This document shows positions 1 to 8,914 of a stretch of 42,110 nucleotides of DNA, one piece after another. The DNA is from a virus. Each line of letters opens with the position of its first letter. Position 1 is the stretch's first letter. A program made the translations under genes and the position numbers. A model generated the notes under the pieces. That model saw only the letters and a program-made list of their open reading frames with translations. It was not told the DNA's origin and did not search any database. The stretch is from positions 1-42,110 of IMG/VR virus record IMGVR_UViG_3300035698_008016; one strand, given 5' to 3'.

Positions 1-127
1 CTTCTGGTCACCCCGCAATGCACCGAAGTCCTTGCTCTGTGAAGCAATGTTGGTTACGCGTGCCTTGAGTTCTCTTAGGCTTTTTGGGCTACTACCAAGT
101 AGCTCAGCAATACCCTCAACATCGGAA
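1..127. repeat. Direct terminal repeat, left copy (assembly overlap)
   Basis: Bases 1-127 are identical to 41984-42110. An exact 127-base terminal overlap is what a de Bruijn assembler with k=127 leaves on a circular or circularly permuted molecule, so it most likely marks closure of the contig and is not a biological terminal repeat. The gene that crosses it stays in frame when the ends are joined. The unique genome is therefore 41,983 bp. Confidence 0.95.
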
Positions 128-1269
128 ACGGCATTATTTACAATACCGAGTATTGCACCGGCAGAGCCGCGGATAGCAGAGCCACCCTGTATAATTGACT
201 GTTGGAGCTTAGTTGCCACCTGGATAGCTTCACGGGTATTCGTTCGGGCCGCTATGATCTCACGACCCTGTTTCTGGTCGGGTATCCGGATACCGGCCTT
301 CCGCATGTCGTTAGGGCTCATATCTTTCGGAACCCCCAGCATATCAAGGTTCAGGTCTTGGCGCTGCTTAAACGTGAACGGTGAGGTCTCCCTGGCGTTG
401 ATGGTAGCCTTCGTCTGGTTAAACTTCTTGGTACCTGCGTCAGAGTTGGCCTCATGACGTATACCCAGCCGCGCCGCGCTGATCTGGTCCGGCGTAGCTT
501 CCTCGATGTTGATACCAACGCCCGCAAGATAGCTCTTCACCGCATCGGAGGCCTGTGGTGTTGCCCGCTTGCGTATATTATCAGCCCGATCATTAAGTGA
601 GTCGGCCAGCTTGGCGTTTGCCTCAGAGCCCGTTGCCCGAAGTCTGTTGGCAGCCTGCTCAATACGGGCAGCCTCACCCATGAGCCTCTGCTGCATACTC
701 TGTGCCTGTTGACCCGTCAGCGGTGCTGTCGGATTAGATACCGTCTGATCCGTGGTAACCATACTAGGTAGCTGCTGACCTTCCGGAGTTGTAAGATCAA
801 CTGTCTGTGCACCCTGCTCACTGGGGTTAGCGGCTTGCGACGCAGCGGCTCGTTGCTGCTGCTCCTTATTCTCAGTGATGCTATCACCCAGGCCGCCGAG
901 GAACGTGGCCATCTCCTGCGGGCTGGAGAACATCGTTTTGACCTGGTCAAAGGTTAGGTCCGGCTGGTTCTTCATGGTCTTCATGGTGGCATTGAAGATT
1001 ATCTTTAGTTCATCGTCTTTTGCCGTTGTAAACATCTTGATTAGCGCAGGGTTGATGGGCTCACCCGTCATGCCCTGGAAGGTCTCATTCAGACCCTCAA
1101 CATATGCCTTCCTGGCCGCCGGCGGTAGTTTCTGCATCTGATTGATGCTGCCGATAGTGTCAAGCAGTAGTTTCTTACCCTGGAGCTTAAGGGTTTTCTC
1201 TTGCATCTGCTTCTTCTGCGCACCCTGGGCTATCCGTGCACCCATCGCGAAGGATTCTTCGAAACCCAT
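1..1269 (-). CDS. Internal virion / DNA-ejection-like protein, N-terminal part (gene crosses contig ends)
   Basis: This is the first 423 codons of a 539-residue protein whose last 116 codons lie at 41633-41983. Joining the contig ends keeps the frame exactly (1269 + 351 = 1620 nt). The start ATG at 1267-1269 follows an AAGGAG ribosome site. The protein is soluble and strongly helical, rich in Ala, Gln and Lys, with coiled-coil-like stretches around residues 10-35 and 185-240 and no signal peptide or catalytic motif that I recognise. It lies between the tail genes and the 941-aa virion protein, the usual place for internal core or ejection proteins of podoviruses. That role is inferred from position and composition only. 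Confidence 0.75.
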   Translation of the reverse strand, partial: MGFEESFAMGARIAQGAQKKQMQEKTLKLQGKKLLLDTIGSINQMQKLPPAARKAYVEGLNETFQGMTGEPINPALIKMFTTAKDDELKIIFNATMKTMKNQPDLTFDQVKTMFSSPQEMATFLGGLGDSITENKEQQQRAAASQAANPSEQGAQTVDLTTPEGQQLPSMVTTDQTVSNPTAPLTGQQAQSMQQRLMGEAARIEQAANRLRATGSEANAKLADSLNDRADNIRKRATPQASDAVKSYLAGVGINIEEATPDQISAARLGIRHEANSDAGTKKFNQTKATINARETSPFTFKQRQDLNLDMLGVPKDMSPNDMRKAGIRIPDQKQGREIIAARTNTREAIQVATKLQQSIIQGGSAIRGSAGAILGIVNNAVSDVEGIAELLGSSPKSLRELKARVTNIASQSKDFGALRGDQK

Positions 1270-1271
1270 AG

Positions 1272-2411
1272 TTAAGCTCCTTTCACCATACCGTAGTCCA
1301 CGGCGTAGTAGTTGCCCACAGTAGAGAAGACTGCTTCAGGCATGATCTGCTTAACCTCGTCGGCCATGAACCCGAAGCGCTGTCTCGCGCCATTCAGGTA
1401 TCGGAAGCTGTACAGCTTGATGCCACTGGCCAGCGTCATGATCCAGCGGATATCCCGTTTCAACCGTCGATCCGACATAAATGCGAACGAGGAGTACGCG
1501 CCGGCGGCACCGCCAACGGCAGACTCCGTGATCTTCTCGAGAAAGCTGGGCTGGGCGTTCATGTTGGCATTAAACTCGTTAGCACGATCACCGCGAGCAC
1601 TGAAGGCAGCGAATGAGTTAATAGGATTTGAGAAGCCTGCGGCATTCGCACCAAACGCAGCCGTGTTCTGCGCACTGAAGTTGTTAGCACCTATCAAGTT
1701 AGCCAGTGAGCCTGACTGCAGTGATTGAACCGAACCCGCCAGCTGCTGCCCCAGGTTTGCGGAATTCAGGTTCCGCTGATCAGCCTGGAGTGATCGTCCG
1801 ATGCCCAACTGCTCGGCCAGCGTCAGGTCATCGCGTCGAGCACCTTCAAGTATCTGTGTCTTCTGCTGAGCGAAATCATTAAGTGCTTCAATACCTGGTG
1901 TTGAGGTTTCAAAGCCTGGGCCGAGGGCACGGAGTAAGCGCTCATTGAGGGCATCCTCTGCAACGCCCAATTCGGACAGCAGTGCGGGGTTAACAGGTAG
2001 TTCACCTCTGAGTGCCGCCAGTGAGCGATCACCGAACAGCTGCTCAATCTCGCGGTTCTGCGCAATCTGGTCCTCAGTCGGCGCCGTTGCCTTGAAGAGG
2101 TCAAGCTGCTCAGTTGCAATATCCAGTTGCTGTTGACGTATCTGCTCGTCCACGGTGGCGTCGTCAGATTTCTCGAAGCCGGTAATGTTTCCGTCCTCAT
2201 CCGTGATAGCTGTGATGCCCGCCTGGTCGAACAAGATTGGCGAGAGCAGTTTGTTGATGCGCTCGTTCTCGATTAGTATGTCACGCTGTTGCCGAAGCAC
2301 TGAGGTCTGCTCGGCCAGCAGCTGTTTCTCCTCAGGTGATTGTACAGGTGCGTCTACGGTCGTATCACCCTTGGCGTAAGCGGATGATGGGCGGTAGGGT
2401 TTAAAGATCAT
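1272..2411 (-). CDS. Virion protein with C-terminal S74 intramolecular chaperone domain
   Basis: 379 aa. The last 67 residues (from about 313) match the peptidase S74 family, the self-cleaving chaperone that trimerises phage tail spikes and fibres. They contain SDRRLK, giving the Ser313/Lys318 dyad with the same five-residue spacing as in endosialidases, followed by the typical GFMADEV and YAVDYGM segments. Cleavage would fall just before Ser313. The body is not a beta-helical spike: residues about 25-200 are Gln/Glu-rich and helical, and about 210-300 are Ala/Asn/Gly-rich. The start at 2411 is chosen because it overlaps the upstream stop as ATGA and follows AGGAGA; a longer reading would begin at 2432. 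The protein is probably a tail or fibre component whose maturation needs the chaperone. Confidence 0.8.
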   Translation of the reverse strand: MIFKPYRPSSAYAKGDTTVDAPVQSPEEKQLLAEQTSVLRQQRDILIENERINKLLSPILFDQAGITAITDEDGNITGFEKSDDATVDEQIRQQQLDIATEQLDLFKATAPTEDQIAQNREIEQLFGDRSLAALRGELPVNPALLSELGVAEDALNERLLRALGPGFETSTPGIEALNDFAQQKTQILEGARRDDLTLAEQLGIGRSLQADQRNLNSANLGQQLAGSVQSLQSGSLANLIGANNFSAQNTAAFGANAAGFSNPINSFAAFSARGDRANEFNANMNAQPSFLEKITESAVGGAAGAYSSFAFMSDRRLKRDIRWIMTLASGIKLYSFRYLNGARQRFGFMADEVKQIMPEAVFSTVGNYYAVDYGMVKGA

Positions 2412-2815
2412 GTTAAGTCTCTCCTGAACCATTGATCCCCGTTGTCAGGGTCTGTTTTAACAAACTTGTACTCATCAGGCAATCCCGCAATAATATCAAG
2501 GTAGATGTCCTGATCGTCTTCCACTCTAAAGAAGTAGGTAGACACGTTGTTCTCGCGCAGCAGAAGCTCCATGGCCTCAACCAGTCTCATGGTAATGATG
2601 GGACTGCTTGAAACCAGCGGCTCCATAAGCACATAATCCTCGGCGGCTTCCAGATTTACGTTAATGAAGCCTTCAAGTTTACCCTTACGATCAGCGACGA
2701 CACAGAGCCATGAGAGCGGGAACTTCATGGGTGTCTTGCTTTTTTCTAGCAGGGCCTGTAGCACAGGCTTGTCAATTGGGTCGGCGAGTCGATACGTTAC
2801 TTCTACGGGCCTCAT
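2408..2815 (-). CDS. GNAT-fold-like acyltransferase, small tail-module protein
   Basis: 135 aa starting at 2815, where ATG lies six bases after AAGGAG; a start at 2839 is possible but lacks a ribosome site. The beta-strand/helix pattern resembles a GNAT N-acetyltransferase: N-terminal VTYRLADPID, a central strand ending in LEGFINVNLE, then a long helix around residues 80-100 and a YFFRVEDD strand. The pyrophosphate-binding Q/RxxGxG/A loop is not clear, so acetyl-CoA binding is uncertain. Similar small GNAT-like proteins occur in podovirus tail modules. It lies between the tail fibre and the S74 protein and is coupled to the latter by a four-base overlap. The function could be structural. Confidence 0.55.
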   Translation of the reverse strand: MRPVEVTYRLADPIDKPVLQALLEKSKTPMKFPLSWLCVVADRKGKLEGFINVNLEAAEDYVLMEPLVSSSPIITMRLVEAMELLLRENNVSTYFFRVEDDQDIYLDIIAGLPDEYKFVKTDPDNGDQWFRRDLT

Positions 2816-2825
2816 CGGGTTCTCC

Positions 2826-4220
2826 TTAGAGTATTTCAATAACTGTAATCATGGATGTAAGCCCACTGTTGGTACCCGTAGTCCAGGTACCCGAGGGACC
2901 TCCTGTCTGCTTAGCTCTTAGTTTATATGTCTGGGCCGATATGCTGGCGGGCGCGTGATACCCCACCAGTGTAGCTGACTGTGTATCACCTGCGGTGGAG
3001 GCACCGCGGCCGAGCTCTGAGATATCCGTAATAACACTATTGCTGCCATCCGTGAGTGCAAGGGTAACGCCGCTGGCATGGGCACTGGCGGCGGCCTGGA
3101 CGGGTATGGAGTCGGTCATGATGACAAACTTGGAATTGATGGATCTCGGTGTAACCGTGACAGTCAGCCCCGTCACATCTACGTAGGAGGCAGTTGTTAC
3201 AGCAAAGGCTGCGGTGATACTCGCAGACACCACCTGGGCCTTACCGGTAAGGGGCCCGCCATCTGCTCGGGTGTAGGCTACGATCATAACCTGGTTGGTC
3301 CCGGTGGCGAAACCGATAAGTCGATCACCCGCCGCCGTGGTGATATTAGCACCGCCCGGTATGTTGAGGTTGGTGGCGTGATGCGTAAGCAATACGGCAC
3401 CGTCGAACTGCAGAATAAAGGGTGTGCCGATCACAGAGGTAACACTGGTTACAGTCACGACACCGGTCACATCAAAGACGTTACCATCGGCACCCAATAC
3501 CAACGCCGTTGCTGAGGCAATATCCGCACCCTTAGTCCACGACTGCGTAGCGGCAAAGGTGTTAATGGTGTCTGTCTTGGCGGCGTTGTACTGTGTGGTC
3601 TCGATGAACGCAATGTCGGTGACTCCCATCGTGCCGCCGGCCAGCGCCGTAGACAGGAATTGCTTATTAGCGCCCACCGTACCAGACTGAACACCGACGG
3701 ACATCGAGATAACCTCAGACCAGCTGTCAGCATCCGTTGCCCTGGACCAGGCGCCGGCACCAGTATCATAAAGGCCATTCTCGGCGGGTGCCGTTTGGTC
3801 TTTAACGAGAACACGATCCGTCGATGTTAGGACACCGTCCAGTGTCTGCTCACCGGATAGTGTGATATTCTCCGTTGTGGCAACCACGACGGGGTTCTTG
3901 TGGAATGAGTCAATACCGGCGACAGAAGCAGCCAGCGTGGTGAGTGAGTCGTCAGGTACCTCATACCAGTTTGTCTTCCCGATAATCAAGTCGAGCTGAT
4001 ACCTCAATCGTGCTACCTCGCCGGCCAGCGATGTGGCAAGGCTTGCCGTGCTGCCTGGATAGGGGTCGACCATTGTATCCATCTCGGTCGCGTTGGTGGA
4101 ATAATCATCCACCATCAGCGGTACCAGGTTGGTAACGTGGTTCTCATGGTCCGCATTGTATATCGCCGCGGTAAGCGTTGTACCCGTGGCGCGCGTCGTG
4201 TGTGTATAAAGACCTGGCAT
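2826..4220 (-). CDS. Tail fibre protein
   Basis: 464 aa, rich in Thr, Ala, Val and Gly and predicted mostly beta. Residues about 95-180 contain a segment recurring in many phage fibre proteins: a strand leading to STDRVLVKDQT, then NGLYDTGAGAWSRATDAD. The C-terminal 140 residues look like a beta-sandwich tip rich in Thr-Val repeats. The N-terminal 60 residues mention MPGLYTHTTRATG and may be the virion-attachment part. The start codon overlaps the preceding stop by one base. The most likely role is host attachment at the podovirus tail. No enzymatic motif is seen. Confidence 0.75.
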   Translation of the reverse strand: MPGLYTHTTRATGTTLTAAIYNADHENHVTNLVPLMVDDYSTNATEMDTMVDPYPGSTASLATSLAGEVARLRYQLDLIIGKTNWYEVPDDSLTTLAASVAGIDSFHKNPVVVATTENITLSGEQTLDGVLTSTDRVLVKDQTAPAENGLYDTGAGAWSRATDADSWSEVISMSVGVQSGTVGANKQFLSTALAGGTMGVTDIAFIETTQYNAAKTDTINTFAATQSWTKGADIASATALVLGADGNVFDVTGVVTVTSVTSVIGTPFILQFDGAVLLTHHATNLNIPGGANITTAAGDRLIGFATGTNQVMIVAYTRADGGPLTGKAQVVSASITAAFAVTTASYVDVTGLTVTVTPRSINSKFVIMTDSIPVQAAASAHASGVTLALTDGSNSVITDISELGRGASTAGDTQSATLVGYHAPASISAQTYKLRAKQTGGPSGTWTTGTNSGLTSMITVIEIL

Positions 4221-4522
4221 CAGATAATTACCTCTCCATATTCGATTATCTCGTTAACAATAGCACCATCCACCATGCACAGGTCAACCATGTCGGCGTC
4301 GTAACATCCCTGAGCATCGGTCATGCTGAGCTCAGTGACGCAGCGCTGGCAGAGATTTGTGACATGTCGCCGTTGGCGATTAGAATCCCTCATCGTCACC
4401 AGCATCGATAGTTCTCGGTAATTATCACCTTTTATGAGTATATCTCCGCAGCATTTGCAGCCGATGCTTATAATATTACCAACGTGGTCGCGGGTTACAT
4501 AGTCTGGTTTAGCTATCGACAT
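4220..4522 (-). CDS. Small zinc-ribbon-like protein of unknown function
   Basis: 100 aa. The start at 4522 is preferred because ATG follows GGGAGATCAAG; a longer reading starts at 4597 inside the nozzle gene. It has CKCCG near residue 22 and CQRC near residue 58, a spacing that fits a treble-clef or ribbon-type zinc site. It overlaps the 3' end of the nozzle gene by 14 bases and touches the tail-fibre start (TGATG). No family is recognised. Its place between two tail genes suggests late expression, but a regulatory or assembly role cannot be told from sequence. Confidence 0.65.
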   Translation of the reverse strand: MSIAKPDYVTRDHVGNIISIGCKCCGDILIKGDNYRELSMLVTMRDSNRQRRHVTNLCQRCVTELSMTDAQGCYDADMVDLCMVDGAIVNEIIEYGEVII

Positions 4523-6092
4523 CTTGATCTCCCGTTCTAAAATAAACTTGAAAGCCAGAGAGTGAGAAGTCCTGGCCCGCACCGCTGTTTGAGACACCTA
4601 GGGACAGTCGCTTACCCTTGCCAGCTCGAACGCGCTTCTTGAGACTGATTATTTGCGGTGCACTTAGGACGTCGGTACCCAGTACAAAATTGCCCAGCTG
4701 CGCGTCATCGGAACCTAGATTAAATGAGATACTATCCTTTAAGGAACCGTCTAGGTATATCTCAACATCCAGATTAAAATTACCGGTGGGTCGCGCGACA
4801 ATCTCCAAGAAGTCGAGTTGCTTATTTAATACGGCAAGACTCTGGTCAAACTGCCTGAAGTCAGTATAGCTAGTCTGGAAGAGGGCGCCGTAGCCAGCAC
4901 CATCCTTAGAGAGTACATCTTGGTCAAGCGCATACACAAAGCCATCGGGGGTACCAATATAGGGCTTCTCTTGACCAAGACCGTCGAATGACTGCCAGGC
5001 CGCAGACACGGTATCGCGATCTGATGTAAGAAACCGAATGGCATCGGGTCTCTCGAAGTTTACCCTCAGCAGCTGATTGACAACGGTAGTAGAACTGCCT
5101 GGCATGTAGAAGTAAGCTTCCCGGGTGCCGTCGTAGTAGATAGCCCTAGCCTTGGCGGCCAGTTGACCGATGTTAACGTTGTTGTCTATCCAGGTGTTGA
5201 TATCTGCAATCTTGGTCAGATCGCTAGTGTTGACGTTACCAAACTCCTGAACCGCAGATAGCGCGTGTACATGACCACCCAGTGACAGGAAAATTATGTC
5301 GTTGTCCACAGGTATGATGGTCGCCGAATTCAGTGCACCGAGTGAGCGCGTTACCCTCTGGACCGTCCAGTTCGCAGGCAGCAGGTCGCGGGTGTCAATC
5401 ACGTATACCCCGCGAGGGTACTTGAAGACTACGAGCAGGCCATTAAATGACACGGCACCCACTATGCCGGCACCCTCACCAGGGTACACAGAGATGCTGC
5501 CCACCGTGAAGTCACCGTGGTCGAGTGCGTCCGTAAAGTACATCCGGTGAAGGTCGTTACCATTGCCGCCCGCCCACATCCTGTTGTTGTGTGATGCTAC
5601 CACCGTGGGGAATGATGAGGCCCAGTCTGTGGCGGGCGTTGTAACGTCGGCGGTTGTTGATGCGTCACCATCGATTACCTGGAGCTGATTAAGCCCCGTT
5701 GCGATAAACAACTTCTTATTCTGACCTGCAACCTCGGCACCGCCGTCTGCGAAGTTGGGTATGATGTTAGTGGTAGAGAGACCCGACTTCATGGTAGTAC
5801 CGAAAGAACCATCACCTGTGTCACGGTAGATCTTGCCGTCGTCAGTGATTGCAATCTGGCGCTGGAGTGCAGGCGTCGGCCACCAATCATGGCCCGCGAT
5901 TACCGCGGGAGCACCAGACAATGCGGTGGCGTTATATTTGGCAGCACCGCCGAGCTTACTGATAGAGCCCTTATCATAGGAGATATTATTCGCGAGTAAC
6001 AGATAGTCGGAACCTACCTCAAAGAGATTCTCACTGCCATGGAGACCAGCGATGCCGACACCCAACGGTACCACGTGACCCGTGTAGGCCAT
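4509..6092 (-). CDS. Tail nozzle / head-stabilisation protein, P22 gp10-like
   Basis: 527 aa, beta-rich, with repeated blades of the type seen in the beta-propeller nozzle of podoviruses: N-terminal VGSDYLLLANNISYDKGSI, then segments with HNNRMWAGG, YFTDALDHGDF, VSFNGLLVVFK and HALSAVQEF. This layout is typical of the P22 gp10 / gp12-like tail stabilisation family. The nozzle is placed below the head-tail adaptor, which fits the preceding 309-aa adaptor gene. Start ATG overlaps the adaptor stop by one base. Family assignment is by recognition of the blade pattern; no catalytic residues are expected. Confidence 0.75.
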   Translation of the reverse strand: MAYTGHVVPLGVGIAGLHGSENLFEVGSDYLLLANNISYDKGSISKLGGAAKYNATALSGAPAVIAGHDWWPTPALQRQIAITDDGKIYRDTGDGSFGTTMKSGLSTTNIIPNFADGGAEVAGQNKKLFIATGLNQLQVIDGDASTTADVTTPATDWASSFPTVVASHNNRMWAGGNGNDLHRMYFTDALDHGDFTVGSISVYPGEGAGIVGAVSFNGLLVVFKYPRGVYVIDTRDLLPANWTVQRVTRSLGALNSATIIPVDNDIIFLSLGGHVHALSAVQEFGNVNTSDLTKIADINTWIDNNVNIGQLAAKARAIYYDGTREAYFYMPGSSTTVVNQLLRVNFERPDAIRFLTSDRDTVSAAWQSFDGLGQEKPYIGTPDGFVYALDQDVLSKDGAGYGALFQTSYTDFRQFDQSLAVLNKQLDFLEIVARPTGNFNLDVEIYLDGSLKDSISFNLGSDDAQLGNFVLGTDVLSAPQIISLKKRVRAGKGKRLSLGVSNSGAGQDFSLSGFQVYFRTGDQDVDS

Positions 6093-7021
6093 CAGGTGTA
6101 CCCACCCGTACGTCGGTACTTAACGGCGCCATCAGGTCGGGGGTACAAACGACCAAACTCCTTATTATGACCAGACATACGGCGGGAGTGTTCCTTCATC
6201 ATCGATCGACAGCCAGCCTTCATCAGGTTCTGCATCACGCCAGCCCGGTCGTCATTCTTGTCAATCATTGTAAAGTACAAGGCCCCATCCGCGATAATCT
6301 TGCGATAATTTCGGGGTACGTCGGGGGTCTCACTACTGTTGAACGCGGTGAATTCCACAGGTAGACGGATGTAGTCATACTCGATACGAATTCTATCAGT
6401 GGCATGGCCGTAGTGGCTAAACTGAACAGTGTCCTCATCTGTGTGCGCGAAGACCTTTGGGTGGCCGGGCTGAATGTCCCATAGAGGGTATCTGTCTTTT
6501 AACTGGTCAAGCTCCACACCCCGGATTTGGGTCCGTTGACCCGCCGTGTGCATCTCGTCGTCCAGGTACAACACGTCTGAAGCAAGGTCATACTTTGTCT
6601 TGTACACCTTGAAAGTCTGGAGCCCGCTGGGCCCGACGTAGATGCTATCAAGTGAAACACTGGTGACGTTGCCTCCTGAGAGAATATTGTAAACCTCGGG
6701 CTGGCCGTCAAACTGGATAAACCGATCAAACCAGCTTGCAAAGTCCGCGCTGGGTAGGGTACCCACGCTGTCATTGTTAGTCATCGTTATACTGCCGATG
6801 TCGTAGGGCTCCATGTTAATAATGCCCCCATCATCTTTACGGAGCCACCACCAGTCGATATTAGTGGGCACGTCGAACTCGTCACCACCCACCGCTATCG
6901 CCAGGTAGGCACGGTTGATGTACCTCTTGATCTCATCGAGAAAGTCAGAGCCGGTAGCGGGCTCGCCGGCGCGGCTCAGTACATCGGTCAGAATATCTTC
7001 AGCAGTGTCCCAATTAGCCAT
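6092..7021 (-). CDS. Head-to-tail adaptor / tail-tube (gp4-like) protein
   Basis: 309 aa. The N-terminus has the amphipathic helices typical of phage adaptors (DILTDVLSRAGE, then FLDEIKRYINRAYLAIA), followed by a beta-rich middle (about 60-230) and a basic C-terminus with HSRRMSGHNKE. In podoviruses such proteins bind beneath the portal and carry the nozzle. The gene order adaptor then nozzle supports this. The start overlaps the 26-codon microgene upstream by eight bases. The alternative of an additional minor tail protein is less likely. Confidence 0.65.
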   Translation of the reverse strand: MANWDTAEDILTDVLSRAGEPATGSDFLDEIKRYINRAYLAIAVGGDEFDVPTNIDWWWLRKDDGGIINMEPYDIGSITMTNNDSVGTLPSADFASWFDRFIQFDGQPEVYNILSGGNVTSVSLDSIYVGPSGLQTFKVYKTKYDLASDVLYLDDEMHTAGQRTQIRGVELDQLKDRYPLWDIQPGHPKVFAHTDEDTVQFSHYGHATDRIRIEYDYIRLPVEFTAFNSSETPDVPRNYRKIIADGALYFTMIDKNDDRAGVMQNLMKAGCRSMMKEHSRRMSGHNKEFGRLYPRPDGAVKYRRTGGYT

Positions 7022-7094
7022 GACTAATCATATCTCCTATTGCGAGTCCGTTCTCGTCGGCTTCAGTGCCAGCCTTCAGGTATACGTAGATCAT
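7014..7094 (-). CDS. 26-aa microprotein between fibre/spike and adaptor genes
   Basis: A 26-codon frame (starts MIYVYLKAGTEADENG, ends DMISHG) too short for ordinary gene callers. It has a strong ribosome site, GGAGGACAGC before ATG, its start overlaps the stop of the 607-aa gene as ATGA, and its stop lies eight bases inside the adaptor gene. This fills an otherwise empty 69-base gap and keeps the translational coupling chain intact. Function unknown. It could be a real virion or regulatory peptide, or a translated leader that reinitiates the adaptor gene. Confidence 0.55.
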   Translation of the reverse strand: MIYVYLKAGTEADENGLAIGDMISHG

Positions 7095-8914
7095 GCTGTC
7101 CTCCGGTCGATCTCAGCCTGCGATAGCCCGGGTGTAAAGTATTTAAGACCCTTCAGCCAACCACCTAGCGCTCGGCCGCCGGTAGAACTCTCACCTACCC
7201 ATAAAGCATCAAAGCCCGAGGGTAACGCCAGCGAAGTGTCCGGCGTAGCCGCAATACCATCCAGTGAACCTTCGTGCTTATTAACTCCGTAGGTATTCGC
7301 GGCTTTATGCGTTGTGCCAACAGCTACGTTGCCCAGCGTAATAATATCGCTAGAACCATCGTAGATATCGGCATTAAGAGCCACGCCGCTGTTGAAATAT
7401 TGCGTAATTTCTTGTGTGCCTGCATTATTGGCCAAGTCATAAATTCTGTTTGTGGTGGTGGGCGTACCACGGATTTCAAATTCTGTGAGGAAAGTGCCCG
7501 ACAGTGTATCAAGCCAAGATAGATCCGTAGTCTTAATGGCATCCGCTTCTCGAGTGGAGGCACCACCTGACGTTACGATATACGAGCTAGCAGCTGTACC
7601 CAGCTCGGCCTGTATTGCGCCTATGTAGAAGCCATCGTCAACGTCGCTGTCAGTGGACCAGATGCCGCCATCGGGTATGATGTGGGGGGCCACGTTAAGA
7701 CTGGTTGATGCCACTGTAACCGTGATAGACACGCGGAACACACCGTTGCCCAGGTCTTCCGATGTAGAGCCCACAGGTGCTGTGTTTGAACCCGAACTCA
7801 GAACACCTGTGTTAAGGTCCACCGTGCGGTCCCAGGTAGTCACTCCGTCAGAAACAGCGAAGAGCATCTCATCATTCTGCCAGTATCTTACGTCGGCAGA
7901 GACTGTGTAGGTCTCACCGCTTACCACAGTCAAGGCCTCGGTGGTGTTAGCAAAGGCCTCTGCGCTAGCGGTACCAATCACGCGGTCCATCGTGGTGGCA
8001 CCGTCAGCACCGACGCCCACGTTAGCCACAACGGAGGATCTTATCTTAGCCCAGGCAGCATTATCTACGTCGTTGGAGTAGGGTATTAAGTTGGTGGCTT
8101 CGCCCTCAATCTGTAGCCCCCGCGGTGTGGTGCCGTAGTTCGTGATGGCAAGGGTGGTGGTGTGCACGTAGACGTAGGGCTCAACGTAGCGACCCGCCTG
8201 TATGGCGGTAGCATTTACCGTGGCACCGCTGGTGCGTGTGCCGGAACCATCGCCATCCACGATGGACACCGCAACTGACGCGAGGGTAAGTGAGGCATGG
8301 AAGAAGCCGACCATCGAGACCCGATACCAACCCTCATCGCCAATGGGTACTATGGAGGCGTGAGATAAGACTGAGTCACCACCGTCGAATGTGGTACCCA
8401 CTACACCCGTCTGTAGGTTAGCCCAGACCTGAAGACTATTCGAGCCGTTAGCGAAAGAGAGTCGAACCCACGGGTTGTCCACATATTGGGCGCAGTAACT
8501 AATCTCCAGCAGAGGTACCGGAGGTATACCCGAGTTAGTCCGCGTGAGCTGACCTGAGGCCCCGTCGTTCTCCAGCGACCAGGCGGTGGTCACACCCGGG
8601 GGTGGTGTCGGTGTGTCCGCGGTGATAACGTTGGTGGTGTTCCAGTAGGTACCATTACCCAGGTCTTCCGAAGCTGGCAACAGGTTCTCAGATATCACTA
8701 CAATCTTATTGTCGTCGCGGGCAACGTTAGAGCCCATCACCACCCTTAGGCCATCGATGCCATACATACTGGCATCACTGGCCCTTGTCGTTGACAGCAG
8801 AGCAAGGTCCAAGCCACCATTGATGAAGTCCAGATCGAGTGCCAGAGTGTCTAGACCCCCCGAGAGAGGTCTAGACAACGACCGGCTAAGCGACCGAGTC
8901 AGCGCTCGGGTCAT
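7091..8914 (-). CDS. Fibre or spike protein with repeated carbohydrate-binding-like domains
   Basis: 607 aa. The N-terminus is a short Arg/Ser/Leu repeat (residues 1-20, TRSLSRSLSRPLSGG). At least two domains of the phage CBM-like type follow. One begins near NLLPASEDLGNGTYW (about 77) and the other near NLIPYSNDVDNAAW (about 278). Each has the N-L-(L/I)-P-x-S ... W signature and a later DLGNG...R(V/I)S strand. The last 150 residues resemble a concanavalin/LamG sandwich (around ALWVGESSTGGRALGGWLKG). A sugar-binding adhesin role is likely. The position next to the decoration and adaptor genes could also fit a capsid fibre. Confidence 0.65.
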   Translation of the reverse strand: MTRALTRSLSRSLSRPLSGGLDTLALDLDFINGGLDLALLSTTRASDASMYGIDGLRVVMGSNVARDDNKIVVISENLLPASEDLGNGTYWNTTNVITADTPTPPPGVTTAWSLENDGASGQLTRTNSGIPPVPLLEISYCAQYVDNPWVRLSFANGSNSLQVWANLQTGVVGTTFDGGDSVLSHASIVPIGDEGWYRVSMVGFFHASLTLASVAVSIVDGDGSGTRTSGATVNATAIQAGRYVEPYVYVHTTTLAITNYGTTPRGLQIEGEATNLIPYSNDVDNAAWAKIRSSVVANVGVGADGATTMDRVIGTASAEAFANTTEALTVVSGETYTVSADVRYWQNDEMLFAVSDGVTTWDRTVDLNTGVLSSGSNTAPVGSTSEDLGNGVFRVSITVTVASTSLNVAPHIIPDGGIWSTDSDVDDGFYIGAIQAELGTAASSYIVTSGGASTREADAIKTTDLSWLDTLSGTFLTEFEIRGTPTTTNRIYDLANNAGTQEITQYFNSGVALNADIYDGSSDIITLGNVAVGTTHKAANTYGVNKHEGSLDGIAATPDTSLALPSGFDALWVGESSTGGRALGGWLKGLKYFTPGLSQAEIDRRTA

